A stretch of 64,000 bases of DNA from IMG/VR virus record IMGVR_UViG_3300008448_000012, positions 50,471 to 114,470 of that record; one strand, given 5' to 3'. Made by a program: the position numbers and the translations under genes. The notes below the pieces were generated by a model. It saw nothing but the letters and a program-made list of their open reading frames with translations, was not told the DNA's origin and made no database searches. Source of the stretch: a virus. Shown one piece after another: positions 10,279-20,099 of the stretch (position 1 is its first letter; each line of letters opens with the position of its first letter).

Positions 10279-13200
10279 ATGGCATGTATAAATCCAAATA
10301 GTGCAGAATTTAAAGCTGCTCTTGAGAAAGTAGGTGGTAATCCATTATTGGCTGAGATTAATCTTTCTAAGCAACAGGAACTTTCTGTAAAGATTGAAAA
10401 TGAAATGGGTGAATCCTATTGGAAAAATCTTTATACAGGCAATAGACTATCTAATAGAGAAGATTTCGTATCAGTTGCTATACCTGGAATCCCTAATAAA
10501 TTCAAGCCTGACTACTATAATGTATATCATGGAACAAATGTATACAATATAAGTGATGATGGAAGTTTAGTATTGACTCCTTCTAAAAACTTTGATGACA
10601 AAACTACATCAATATCTTTAACTCAGATTCCTGTAGTTGCTCAAGATTACATGCTTAGAAAAGATGGGAATGTGATTATTAAAATAAAGAATGGAGCATT
10701 AGGAGATAATTATGATGTAGAATCTGCAGAAGAGATAGCTATCAATGGAAACAAACCTTTAGTTGTTCCAAAAGGACAATATGAAATAATAACAGTCCCT
10801 ACGCTAAAAGAGAAGATGCGTCAAAAGTATAGTGCGGAGGTTGATGATGTAGCTGAAGAAATGATGTCAGAAGCTAGTTCTGATATAGAGCTTCTTGATT
10901 CAATTTATTCTAACAGAATAGAGGCAGCAAATTATTCTGAATTGCAAGAGTTTGAAAGAGGTTCAGAAAATGATACTACTCCTGATTGGTATGTTCCTGA
11001 TGAATATATTGCATCTAGAGCTGCTGAAAAAGTTTTTAATAAGATTAAAAATAAAATAGATAAGTCATTTATTGTCAACGGGTTATCTGAAAAGATATTA
11101 GACACCATTAGAAAAATTGGAAATAAAGTTGATGTAAATGAAATGTATTTGTCAAATATTTCCACTTATGGATCAAGAAATTCTCCTCATGGAGGTGACT
11201 TGTTTGATTTCCTAGTTCGTGAAATAAATGCTACAAAGAGTGAGAAAGAGTCTATAATAAAAGAAATAAAAGATATTGTAGACAACAATCAACAAGCAGC
11301 TATTGACTTTTACAACTCTCCAGAACAAGTTCAGAAAAGAAAAGAAGAAGCTAGATTGTATGAAGAAAATTTAAAAAAGTTTAAAGAACTATCAAATGAT
11401 AAGGATTTAGACTTTCTTCCATTTCAATTAATAGGAACAGAAACATCTAAAGCTTCTCCTAAAACAATAAGATTGGTGAAAGACCTTCTTAAAAGAATAG
11501 GGGTTAATTATCAATCAGTTAGCTCTATAAGAGTGAATGGATTAGAGATTGGAGCAAATGGTGTTGCTGATATTACACAGAAGCTTGTACAAATTGTACA
11601 GGGTAAGGAAGATGTTGCTCTTACAGAGGAAGCAATGCACTTTGTTGTTGAACTTTTGGAACAAAAAGACCCTGCTTTGTTCAACAAACTTCTTGGTGAA
11701 ATAAATGGTTACAACATGTACAAAAGTGTTGTAGCTGAGTATGGATCTCTTAAAGAATATCAAACAGCTGATGGTAAACCAGATATCAGAAAGCTTAAGA
11801 AAGAAGCTATTGCAAAAGTACTCACTGAGGTTGTTATCAAGAAGAATGAAGGATATACAGAAAAGCCTGAACTTCTGGCTAAGTCTGAATCTTGGTGGGA
11901 TAGAATAGTTAATGCAATTAGAGGAATATTCTCAAAATCAGGATTTGATCAAGCAGCAATGCAAGTGCTATCTGGAGAGTTCGAAGGAACTGTAGATGAA
12001 CTTAGAGGTGATGGTGGAGTGTATCTACAAGAGTCTAAATCAGTACAGCAAAAGATTATTGACAATTTAAAAGATATACAGTCAAGGATAAAGAAACCTA
12101 CAACAGATGGTGGAAAATATACCATTGATGGTAAAGAGATTAAGAATAGGGTGAGTGATTTGTCCAAGACTTGGTATGAGAATAGGTTTGCTGATAAAGA
12201 TCTTGTAAAGTCTGAATTTGCTCAAGCTGTAGATGATCTTAAGAAAGAAAAAGGAACAGCAGGACATGCTGACTTTGAACAAATGATGAAGAATCATTTC
12301 CTTGATGCTGATGGTAAGTTCATAAAGAATGAAGCAGATAGACCTTCTGATGCTAATTATGTTTCTCAAATCAATCCTTATGATAGAGAAATGTATGATA
12401 CTCTTAAAGCAAACATGGAGCAACGTTTAGCATCATTTCCTGATGGCACAGTGTTTCTTGCAGAAACAACAATATATGATCCTAAGCGTGATCTTGCAGG
12501 TACCATTGACTTCATAGCTGTAGAACCTTCAGGCAAGACACATATCCTTGACTGGAAGTTCATGGATATTAATATTGATAAAACAGAAGATGTTCCTTGG
12601 TATAAGGTTGGAGCTTGGAAAACTCAAATGAAAAACTATAAGCTTATTCTAAAGAATGCTTATGGTGTTCAGTTTGATGGAACTGAGCAAACAACAATGA
12701 TTCCTATCAGAGCTGAATACAGTAAAGGTGATTCCAAGAAAAAGATTAAGCCTCAATTGCTTAAAATATATATTGGAAATGTCAATGTTAAAGATGAAGA
12801 AAGAGCCTATCTACTTCCTGTAGGTCTTGAAGAACAGAAAACTGGTGATAAGAGAATTGATAAACTCATTGAGCAGCTTAACAATATCTATGAAACCATT
12901 TCTTCAAGAAAAGCTACTCCTGATCAAAAAGGAGTAAAAGCTGAACAACTTAATGAGTTATATAAAGCAATCAGACAATTGCAAGTTAGACAAAACTTTA
13001 AACCCCTAGTTCATCAGGCAAAGGTGCTTAACAAAGAGATTAGAAGCATAATCAAAGATTATAATGAGAACTGGAAGTCTAAAGATCTCAGTACAATAAG
13101 TAGGGCTGAGAAGAATGACTTTGCAAATAAGATTCTTACATATGAAAAGTCTCTCACTGTATATACAACTCTCTACAAGAATCTAAGAGGTTTGTTTGGG

Positions 13201-16029
13201 GATACACTTACAGAAGAAGATAAAAAACTTAGGGATGATATACGTGATGTAACTGATACAGCAAATGAATTGGAAACAGAGTTGGATGAAGTGCGTGATG
13301 ATTTTGCTGAAAACATTATAGCCAAGGGTGAAAATGTTCTTGAATTCTTGAGACCAGAAAAAATCATCAAAGGATTTAGCAAATGGTTTGGATCCACATC
13401 TACATTGCAACTTAAGAGTACAGAGGTGTTGTATAAGATGGCTAACAGAGCATTTGGTTTTGCTGCTCAGGATACAGTTACACAAGGTAACATTCTGCTG
13501 GGAATAAAAGAGAAGTATGACAAGTGGGCTGCTGGAAAAGGATTAAACAATAAAAACTACTTTGATATCCTTAAGAAGAAGGATAAGAATGAACTTATTG
13601 ATGAATTTGATCCTGAGTTCTACAAAGAGTTGAAAAGTAAAATACATGATAAGGATCGTCAGTGGGTTAAAGATAATGTTGATGTAGATGCCTATCGTAA
13701 GTTCCTGGAAGAACAAAAACAAAAGGATTACGAAACTATAGAAAAGAAAACAAGATTTGGTAATGATAGGGATATAGCAAATGAAATCACCTTTGAAAAA
13801 GGAAAGGTAGATCAGTTGCTTGACATATCAACTCCTGATTCTCCTGGATGGCTTTTGTATGATTATGCTAAGAAGTTTCCAAAAAGAGAGAAGTGGGAAT
13901 CCAAAGAATGGAAAATTCTTAATAGTAAAGGAAATGAACCTGCTCTTGAATTCTACAACTATATCAAGAAAAGAAATGAAGAATTTGAAAAGATAGGGTA
14001 TATAAATGGTAGGCAAGCAAGAACCTTCCTTCCTTTTGTAAGAAAAAGTTTGATGGAAAAGATTGTGATGGGTGGCAAACTTGCTGTAGGAGAAGGTTTG
14101 TTGAGAGCTATCACTGTGAGTGAAGGGGATGTTGGATATGGACAGATTGATCCTATTACAAAACAACCAGTATATAACATTCCAAAGTATTTCACTAGAG
14201 ATACAAAAGAAGAAGTGAGTGGTGATCTGTTTAGAAACATGACACTTCTTAATGAGATGGCTATTCGTTATGAATATCTTAATGAGATTGAAGATCAACT
14301 TAACTTGATAATAGCAACAGAATCCAACAAAGATGCAATTAAAACTTCCTATTTTGGTAAAACTGTTTACAGACCTGATGGTGAAATAGAAACAACCTCT
14401 GACAACACTGAGAATACAAAGCTTGTCAGAGATATGATGGAAGCTATTGTATATGGACATAAGTTTATCGAGAGTGAAAACTTTGACCAGCTTCTTGGAG
14501 GACTTGGTAATCTTGGTAAAAGGGTTAATGAGAAGTTAGGAATTAATATATTTCCAGAAAAATATACAAATAGTCAGATATCTTTGAATAAGTCTATATC
14601 TTGGTTGAATAATACATTTCAATTAAAAGCATTAGGACTTAACCCAATATCTGCACTTTCCAACTTCCTTGGAGGCTCCTTCCAGAGTTACATTAATGCT
14701 GGAACATATTTTACAAAGAGTGAGTTTGCAAAAAATGAATTCCTGATAGCAGGAAGAATGAAAGGTGCAGATGCTAAGAAGTATCTAGGAGCATTAGAAT
14801 ACTTCTTACCATTGACAGAAAACTACAATCAAATTCTTGCTAAGAAGCTGTCTCTCAGTAAGTTAAGTCAAGAAGGTGTACAAGATTTCCTTATGAGTTT
14901 GATGAGAAACTCTGATCAGTATGTACAAACTGTAAACTTCTTCAGCTTCTTGGATAATACGATTGTTGAGGATGGTAAACTTGTTAATGCAAGAGAGTTT
15001 CTCAGAGCTACAGATGAGTATTCAAACATATATAATGTATCTGGTGCTGAAAGAAAAGCACTTGATGCAAAGTTTGAAGAAGATGTAAAGAAGCTTGTTG
15101 AAGAAAAAGGAGTGATGAAACTCGCAGAGGTTAAAGGAGATGAGTTGATTATTCCTGGAATTGAAAGAAAATCTGATACTGTTATAAATCTTCGTAGGAA
15201 GGTGCAGGCAGTAACAAAAGATGCTTTGGGTAATCTGTCTGAAGATGATTTGAGAACAATCAATCTTAACATATATGGAAAATCTTTCATGGTGTTCAAG
15301 AACTGGATTCCTCGTTTGGTTGATGTTCGTCTTGGTAATCTGAAATACAACTCAGCTACAGAAGCTTATGAGTGGGGTAGAACTAGGATGATGTGGAGAG
15401 TGTTATCTGAAGAAGGAGTGCTTAAATCAATTTCCAATCTGACCAGTGCTGTTATGGGAAATGATGAAAGGTGGGTGGAACAAATGAAAACCCTCTATGA
15501 AAAAAAGAAGACTGATTATAAGAAAGATACAGGAAAAGAATTAAAAATGACTGAAGCTGAGTTTCTAGATCTTGTTAACAAGAACATTAGAAACCAGGCA
15601 ACAGACTTATTGTTCTATTTGTCTCTTACAGGATTGTTCCTTCTTGCAAAAGCCCTTCCTCCAGATGATGAGGATAAAGCTACCCAAAACAGATATAAAT
15701 ATATGGTGAGGGTTCTTGATAAGGTAAAAGATGAGATTGGATTCTTTTATGATCCAACATCTATGATTGGCTTAACAGCATCTGGACTATTCCCAGCTGT
15801 AGGATATTTGGACAACTTCAAAAAACTATTCTTGAATTTCAGTAATGAAATGTATGGTATGGCTATAGGAGATGAAGAAAGAGTTGAGAAAAACCAGGTG
15901 CTTAAATACGGACTCAAAGGATTTCCTGTTACATCCCAGTTTGATGCTATTTTCTTAATGTTTTTCCCTGATTTGGCAAAAGAGCTTGGTATGAAAGCCC
16001 AATCTCAAGCTAGACCTTTTGGTAAATAA
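10279..16029 (+). CDS. Giant virion-associated protein with PD-(D/E)XK nuclease-like domain
   Basis: This 1,916-residue protein follows the polymerase-type giant with a one-base gap and is probably a co-packaged, ejected cargo protein, as in crAss-like virions. Around residues 640-800 it has a PD-(D/E)XK-like fold signature: GTIDF with an aspartate near 744, then LDWKF with D758 and K760, spaced as in RecB/Cas4-type nucleases. Residues 450-454 read EEAMH, in a context resembling a zinc-metallopeptidase helix but with the first histidine replaced by glutamate. The middle is rich in charged helices, and a hydrophobic stretch near residues 1778-1795 could cross or touch a membrane. A role processing host or phage DNA during entry is an inference. 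No polymerase active-site motif was seen here. Confidence 0.75.
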   Translation: MACINPNSAEFKAALEKVGGNPLLAEINLSKQQELSVKIENEMGESYWKNLYTGNRLSNREDFVSVAIPGIPNKFKPDYYNVYHGTNVYNISDDGSLVLTPSKNFDDKTTSISLTQIPVVAQDYMLRKDGNVIIKIKNGALGDNYDVESAEEIAINGNKPLVVPKGQYEIITVPTLKEKMRQKYSAEVDDVAEEMMSEASSDIELLDSIYSNRIEAANYSELQEFERGSENDTTPDWYVPDEYIASRAAEKVFNKIKNKIDKSFIVNGLSEKILDTIRKIGNKVDVNEMYLSNISTYGSRNSPHGGDLFDFLVREINATKSEKESIIKEIKDIVDNNQQAAIDFYNSPEQVQKRKEEARLYEENLKKFKELSNDKDLDFLPFQLIGTETSKASPKTIRLVKDLLKRIGVNYQSVSSIRVNGLEIGANGVADITQKLVQIVQGKEDVALTEEAMHFVVELLEQKDPALFNKLLGEINGYNMYKSVVAEYGSLKEYQTADGKPDIRKLKKEAIAKVLTEVVIKKNEGYTEKPELLAKSESWWDRIVNAIRGIFSKSGFDQAAMQVLSGEFEGTVDELRGDGGVYLQESKSVQQKIIDNLKDIQSRIKKPTTDGGKYTIDGKEIKNRVSDLSKTWYENRFADKDLVKSEFAQAVDDLKKEKGTAGHADFEQMMKNHFLDADGKFIKNEADRPSDANYVSQINPYDREMYDTLKANMEQRLASFPDGTVFLAETTIYDPKRDLAGTIDFIAVEPSGKTHILDWKFMDINIDKTEDVPWYKVGAWKTQMKNYKLILKNAYGVQFDGTEQTTMIPIRAEYSKGDSKKKIKPQLLKIYIGNVNVKDEERAYLLPVGLEEQKTGDKRIDKLIEQLNNIYETISSRKATPDQKGVKAEQLNELYKAIRQLQVRQNFKPLVHQAKVLNKEIRSIIKDYNENWKSKDLSTISRAEKNDFANKILTYEKSLTVYTTLYKNLRGLFGDTLTEEDKKLRDDIRDVTDTANELETELDEVRDDFAENIIAKGENVLEFLRPEKIIKGFSKWFGSTSTLQLKSTEVLYKMANRAFGFAAQDTVTQGNILLGIKEKYDKWAAGKGLNNKNYFDILKKKDKNELIDEFDPEFYKELKSKIHDKDRQWVKDNVDVDAYRKFLEEQKQKDYETIEKKTRFGNDRDIANEITFEKGKVDQLLDISTPDSPGWLLYDYAKKFPKREKWESKEWKILNSKGNEPALEFYNYIKKRNEEFEKIGYINGRQARTFLPFVRKSLMEKIVMGGKLAVGEGLLRAITVSEGDVGYGQIDPITKQPVYNIPKYFTRDTKEEVSGDLFRNMTLLNEMAIRYEYLNEIEDQLNLIIATESNKDAIKTSYFGKTVYRPDGEIETTSDNTENTKLVRDMMEAIVYGHKFIESENFDQLLGGLGNLGKRVNEKLGINIFPEKYTNSQISLNKSISWLNNTFQLKALGLNPISALSNFLGGSFQSYINAGTYFTKSEFAKNEFLIAGRMKGADAKKYLGALEYFLPLTENYNQILAKKLSLSKLSQEGVQDFLMSLMRNSDQYVQTVNFFSFLDNTIVEDGKLVNAREFLRATDEYSNIYNVSGAERKALDAKFEEDVKKLVEEKGVMKLAEVKGDELIIPGIERKSDTVINLRRKVQAVTKDALGNLSEDDLRTINLNIYGKSFMVFKNWIPRLVDVRLGNLKYNSATEAYEWGRTRMMWRVLSEEGVLKSISNLTSAVMGNDERWVEQMKTLYEKKKTDYKKDTGKELKMTEAEFLDLVNKNIRNQATDLLFYLSLTGLFLLAKALPPDDEDKATQNRYKYMVRVLDKVKDEIGFFYDPTSMIGLTASGLFPAVGYLDNFKKLFLNFSNEMYGMAIGDEERVEKNQVLKYGLKGFPVTSQFDAIFLMFFPDLAKELGMKAQSQARPFGK

Positions 16030-16084
16030 TCAAATGTCATATAGCTATATTATGCCAAATAACTTTCTGTAGGTCATTGTATAT

Positions 16085-16117
16085 GGGGGAGATTGAGTTA
16101 CTTTTGCTCAATCCCCC
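16085..16117 (+). terminator. Intergenic GC-rich hairpin before tail-fibre gene
   Basis: The 121-base gap between the second giant gene and the fibre gene holds a hairpin with arms GGGGGA(G)ATTGAG and CTCAATCCCCC, an 11-bp stem with a two-base bulge and an eight- or nine-base loop. It lacks a clear downstream T-tract, so it may be a weak terminator, an mRNA-processing or stability element, or a 5' leader structure of the fibre transcript. A TATATTTC sequence downstream resembles the -7 box but no -33 element lies at the usual distance. Confidence 0.5.
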
Positions 16118-16150
16118 AAACTATATTTCAATCATTTATATATAATTGCA

Positions 16151-19100
16151 ATGAACATAACTTGTTCTGCTAAAGCCTGTCCTGTACTATTAAGTGCTGC
16201 CTGCGTGTTCTACGAAGGAGTTAATCTCCCATATACGGGAATTAACATGAATGATAATTTACAGGTGGCTCTTGAGAAGATTGATACAAAGTTCAACAGC
16301 TTAATTGATGTTAATATATATGTATCTAATGGTACAGTAACCAGCAATAGAACTGTCACTCTCAATGGTAAGACACTCAGTTTTGTTGGTTCTTCCTACA
16401 CAACAATATTTCAGCCTGCAGGAACATTGCAGCTTGGATCATTGGCTGGTGCTGGAAACAGAATGGTGATTGCTGATACAAATGGTTTGCTAAGCACACA
16501 GGCAATTCCCCTTGGAACTGTTACATCTGTAGACATGTCTGTTCCTACAGGATTTGCAATAAGTGGTAATCCTGTTACAACATCAGGAACTCTTGCTCTT
16601 GCATTTGCTTCAGGATATTCTTTGCCTACAAACTCAAGTCAATCAAATTGGGATACAGCATATAACTGGGTGAGCAATTTCCCAGCACTTGTAGCTGGAC
16701 AATATCTGACAAATAATGGCACCAGTCTTTCATGGTCAGCAATAGATCTCTCTGGATATGTTCCATATATAGGAGCTACACAAGATGTTGACCTTGGAAC
16801 ACACAAACTCACTGCTGATGCAATTGCATTTAGCCTTACACCAACAAACTCTCCAGGTGCAGGACAGATTGCATATTATGGTGGAACAGGCGCACTTGCC
16901 TATTTGATGGACAATACAACTGTGATGTGCCAAATAGGACAGCAGTTGTATGCTTATGTAACAAATGATGACACTGTAACAATCCAAAAAGGACAACCTG
17001 TATATCTGTATTCAGCAACAGGAAACAGAGCTTCTGTAAAGCTTGCTGCAAATACAGGTGATGCTACATCAGCCAAAACACTTGGACTTGCTGCTCAAGA
17101 TATTACATCTGGACAGAAAGGCTTCATCATGTGTCAGGGTGTTCTTGACGGTTTGAATACTGGGATGTATAATTCTGGTGACACTCTCTATCTTGGACCA
17201 ACAGCTGGTTCCTTGACAGCCACAAAACCATATGCTCCAAACCACCTTGTTTACATAGGTGTTGTAGAAAGAGCAAACAATGGTAATGGACAAATATATG
17301 TACGTCCTCAGAACGGATATGAGCTTGATGAGATACATGACGTAGACCTCATCAGCACTCCTCCTGTTAATAACGACATTCTTACATACATTACAGGAAC
17401 AAACAATCTATGGAAACCAAGGAGTATTGCAACCATTCTTGGCTACACTCCTGCAAATGCAGCAACAACTCTTACAATCAATGGTACAACCTATGACATT
17501 TCTGCAAACAGAACTTGGAGTGTAGGAACTGTAACATCTATTGCCACATCTGGTCCTATAACAGGAGGAACAATTACCACCTCAGGTACAATTGGTATTA
17601 CACAAGCCACAACATCAACAGATGGTTATTTGTCTTCCACAGATTGGAATACATTCAACAATAAATACAATCTCCCTGCTCTTACATCAGGTAGTGTTCT
17701 GTTTAGCAATGGTACAACAATAGCTCAGAATAATGCCAACTTCTTTTGGGATAATGTAAATGGGAGATTAGGATTGGGAACTTCAAGCCCAAGTGCTGCT
17801 GGAGCGAGATTGACTATATCATATAGTGATAATAGTTATAATCAAGGTTTTGTTATACAAAATACAAACACAGGGACTACTGCAATTACGGGTATGCTTC
17901 TACAAGCACAAAGCACTTTAGTAGCAGCTTTTGCTTATTATCCAAGCAATTACAATATAGCAGGACTACAAAATACTGCGGTATTTTCATCAGTAACATC
18001 TCAAAAATTAGGATTTCAGGCTAATGCAGCAGGTAACAATGGAGTGCCTCAAGATATTTGGTTCAGTACTTATGGTACAAATACTACTTACCAAATGCAA
18101 ATAAAAGCAAATGGTAATGTACAAATAAATACTAATACCGATGCAGGATATAGATTAGATGTCAACGGTACAACAAGACTTCAGGGTAATACAACAATTA
18201 GTACAGGAAACCTTACCGTTACATCAAACGGCACCAATACTTTTGGTTATTACACATTAGTAGGTACAAGTAATAATCTCACTTTAAACGGTGGTCATCT
18301 TGGAACTACGTTTAAGAGCAGGGATCCAAATATGGATAGCCAGTACAATAGTGCTCTTTTTTCTATTGGTGCTACTAACTTTAATGGAACATCAGGTATT
18401 CCTCAAATCCTTAATGTTAATGCAACTGTAAACAGTACAGGAACAGCAGGATATACAGGTTTACAAGTATCTATTACAGATACAGGGACTGGTACTGGTG
18501 CTAAAAATCTAATGAAGCTTTCTCTTGGTGGTGTTGATAGATTTTCTGTATCTAATACAGGTGTACTCACTTCAACAGCAGCTGTGACAGCATCTGCAGC
18601 ATTGGCAAGAGGTGTTATCTTTAATCCAACATTAACAGCTGCTGCTAACAATGATGTATTGGTTGGGCTTGACATAGCTCCTACATTTACTAACGGTGCT
18701 TTCACTGGTGTTAGTAACTGGGCATTGAGAATTCAAGGAGGTAATATATCACTAGGAACATCTACATCAAACCCCACTATAAATCTTGCAGCTTCTAATA
18801 ACGCAAGTGCCACACAATTTGTAATTAACAACTCTGCTTATGGTGGAACCTTAGTGACATTTAGAAACCCTGCTGACAGTAGATATTTTAGAATAAGTGG
18901 AATAAACTTTGACTTATATACAAGTGGAAATATTTATCCTACTAATGTTATAGCTGGATCGATTTCATTTGGTAGTAGCTATGGTACAATTATTTATGGA
19001 TTTAACAACTCATACTTAAACCTAGGTGGAGATACTGTTGTTCTTGCATCTAGGGATAACACAGCAGCAAGTATCTCACTACTTGCAGGTAATGGAGACA

Positions 19101-19759
19101 TCAACTTTCAACAGAGACCATCAGGTGTTACAACACTTAGAGCTAAATTTGCAATTTCTACAGGTAACTTCATGATTCAAAATGGAGGTACATTTACAGA
19201 TAGTGGTGAGAGATTGCAAGTTATTGGAGATGCTAAGTTCACAGGAACAATGTATCAAAACAGTGCAAGTGATGCTTTGTACAATTTCCAGAATGGTGGA
19301 GCAAACAAATGGAGGATTGGTAATGCATTTGTTGCAGGAGCAAACTATTTCCAGTTGTATGACAGTGTAAGCAGTCTTGAGAGAATCAGATGGAACAATA
19401 ATAGTACAGCTACATTTACAAGTGATTTCACATTTGTGGGTGGTTCAAATGCTGTAGCTACATTCCAAGCAGCTCAGCCTGATGTAAAGATACAAGCTAC
19501 AGGAGGATCAAATGCTGTATCCCTATCCTTCGCTCCTTCTGACGGATTTGAAGGTGTTGTTCAGAATAATGTAACAAATGGTTTCATACAAGTGAAGACA
19601 GCCTCTACAATTAGGGTGACATTTAAAAATGGAGGACAAGTGAACTTCCAACCTCTTGCTGCTGATCCAGCTGGTGCAGGTGCAGGAGATGTATATTATA
19701 ATTCAGGAACAAATAAGCTTCGTCTTTATGACGGAACTTCTTGGGTAGACTTAAATTAA
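16151..19759 (+). CDS. Long tail-fibre / receptor-binding protein
   Basis: This 1,202-residue protein is built of low-complexity, Thr/Ser/Gly/Asn-rich beta repeats typical of phage fibres. The N-terminus is cysteine-rich (TCSAKACPV, then NLPYTGI and a helix) and may be the virion-anchoring part. The body contains modules shared with the fibre at 23247: GYLSSTDWNTFN, FWDNVNGRLGLGTSSP, YRLDVNGTTRLQ and NGGTFTDSGERLQV. It ends with the common fibre terminator-like module DVYYNSGTNKLRLYDGTSWVDL. Such modules recur in Bacteroidota phage fibres, where they probably guide trimerisation. The ATG at 16151 follows an AT-rich leader. Function in host-surface binding is inferred from composition, modules and position after the virion cargo genes. 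Confidence 0.8.
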   Translation: MNITCSAKACPVLLSAACVFYEGVNLPYTGINMNDNLQVALEKIDTKFNSLIDVNIYVSNGTVTSNRTVTLNGKTLSFVGSSYTTIFQPAGTLQLGSLAGAGNRMVIADTNGLLSTQAIPLGTVTSVDMSVPTGFAISGNPVTTSGTLALAFASGYSLPTNSSQSNWDTAYNWVSNFPALVAGQYLTNNGTSLSWSAIDLSGYVPYIGATQDVDLGTHKLTADAIAFSLTPTNSPGAGQIAYYGGTGALAYLMDNTTVMCQIGQQLYAYVTNDDTVTIQKGQPVYLYSATGNRASVKLAANTGDATSAKTLGLAAQDITSGQKGFIMCQGVLDGLNTGMYNSGDTLYLGPTAGSLTATKPYAPNHLVYIGVVERANNGNGQIYVRPQNGYELDEIHDVDLISTPPVNNDILTYITGTNNLWKPRSIATILGYTPANAATTLTINGTTYDISANRTWSVGTVTSIATSGPITGGTITTSGTIGITQATTSTDGYLSSTDWNTFNNKYNLPALTSGSVLFSNGTTIAQNNANFFWDNVNGRLGLGTSSPSAAGARLTISYSDNSYNQGFVIQNTNTGTTAITGMLLQAQSTLVAAFAYYPSNYNIAGLQNTAVFSSVTSQKLGFQANAAGNNGVPQDIWFSTYGTNTTYQMQIKANGNVQINTNTDAGYRLDVNGTTRLQGNTTISTGNLTVTSNGTNTFGYYTLVGTSNNLTLNGGHLGTTFKSRDPNMDSQYNSALFSIGATNFNGTSGIPQILNVNATVNSTGTAGYTGLQVSITDTGTGTGAKNLMKLSLGGVDRFSVSNTGVLTSTAAVTASAALARGVIFNPTLTAAANNDVLVGLDIAPTFTNGAFTGVSNWALRIQGGNISLGTSTSNPTINLAASNNASATQFVINNSAYGGTLVTFRNPADSRYFRISGINFDLYTSGNIYPTNVIAGSISFGSSYGTIIYGFNNSYLNLGGDTVVLASRDNTAASISLLAGNGDINFQQRPSGVTTLRAKFAISTGNFMIQNGGTFTDSGERLQVIGDAKFTGTMYQNSASDALYNFQNGGANKWRIGNAFVAGANYFQLYDSVSSLERIRWNNNSTATFTSDFTFVGGSNAVATFQAAQPDVKIQATGGSNAVSLSFAPSDGFEGVVQNNVTNGFIQVKTASTIRVTFKNGGQVNFQPLAADPAGAGAGDVYYNSGTNKLRLYDGTSWVDLN

Positions 19760-19771
19760 TTCTTATTTTTG
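19741..19771 (+). promoter_or_regulatory. Bacteroidota-type promoter for the 19791 gene
   Basis: TTG (19741-19743) and TATTTTTG (19764-19771) are separated by exactly 20 bases and match the Bacteroidota primary-sigma consensus of -33 TTTG and -7 TAnnTTTG. The -33 element overlaps the last codons of the fibre gene, and the next ATG lies 20 bases downstream. Confidence 0.6.
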
Positions 19772-19790
19772 ATAACTAAAACAATAAACA

Positions 19791-20042
19791 ATGGCACAAA
19801 TTCAACCGATCGTGTACCCTCTCATTGGTACAGCAACCACCCTCGAGGTGACAGTTCTTTCATTTGCTACATCTGCAACTACAGCAGGAACCTACAATCG
19901 TCTTTTGACAGATGATGGTAAAGAGTGTGTTCCAGCATGGAACTATTACATGACCGAAGAGCAGTTTGCTGCTTGGGGACAAGACAATTCTGTTGTAGAT
20001 GATTATGTAGCAGCAGACAAAGGGTTGGTGATTATCCCATAA
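19791..20042 (+). CDS. Small conserved-type protein, unknown function (MAQIQPI start)
   Basis: An 83-residue acidic protein with no motif I recognise. It has its own promoter-like site immediately upstream, which suggests expression at a different level from the fibre gene. The opening residues MAQIQP recur in an eight-codon stop-terminated fragment at 25079, so this family may once have had a second copy in the adhesin region. Position after the fibre suggests a small virion or tail-tip component, but this is only inference. Confidence 0.65.
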   Translation: MAQIQPIVYPLIGTATTLEVTVLSFATSATTAGTYNRLLTDDGKECVPAWNYYMTEEQFAAWGQDNSVVDDYVAADKGLVIIP

Positions 20043-20048
20043 AATAAA

Positions 20049-20080
20049 TTTGGATAATTAATTTAATTACCTTAGTTTTG
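20049..20080 (+). promoter_or_regulatory. Bacteroidota-type promoter for the 20100 gene
   Basis: TTTG at 20049-20052 and TAGTTTTG at 20073-20080, separated by 20 bases, lie in the 57-base gap before the ATG at 20100. The spacing is identical to that of the other promoter-like sites in the window. Confidence 0.6.
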
Positions 20081-20099
20081 CCAAAAATAATCAACTCTT

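Noticed and set aside
10279-16029. Second RNA polymerase subunit call for this giant
   Set aside because: No DxDxD-type or other polymerase motif was seen; nuclease-like and unassigned regions fit better, though a divergent subunit cannot be excluded.
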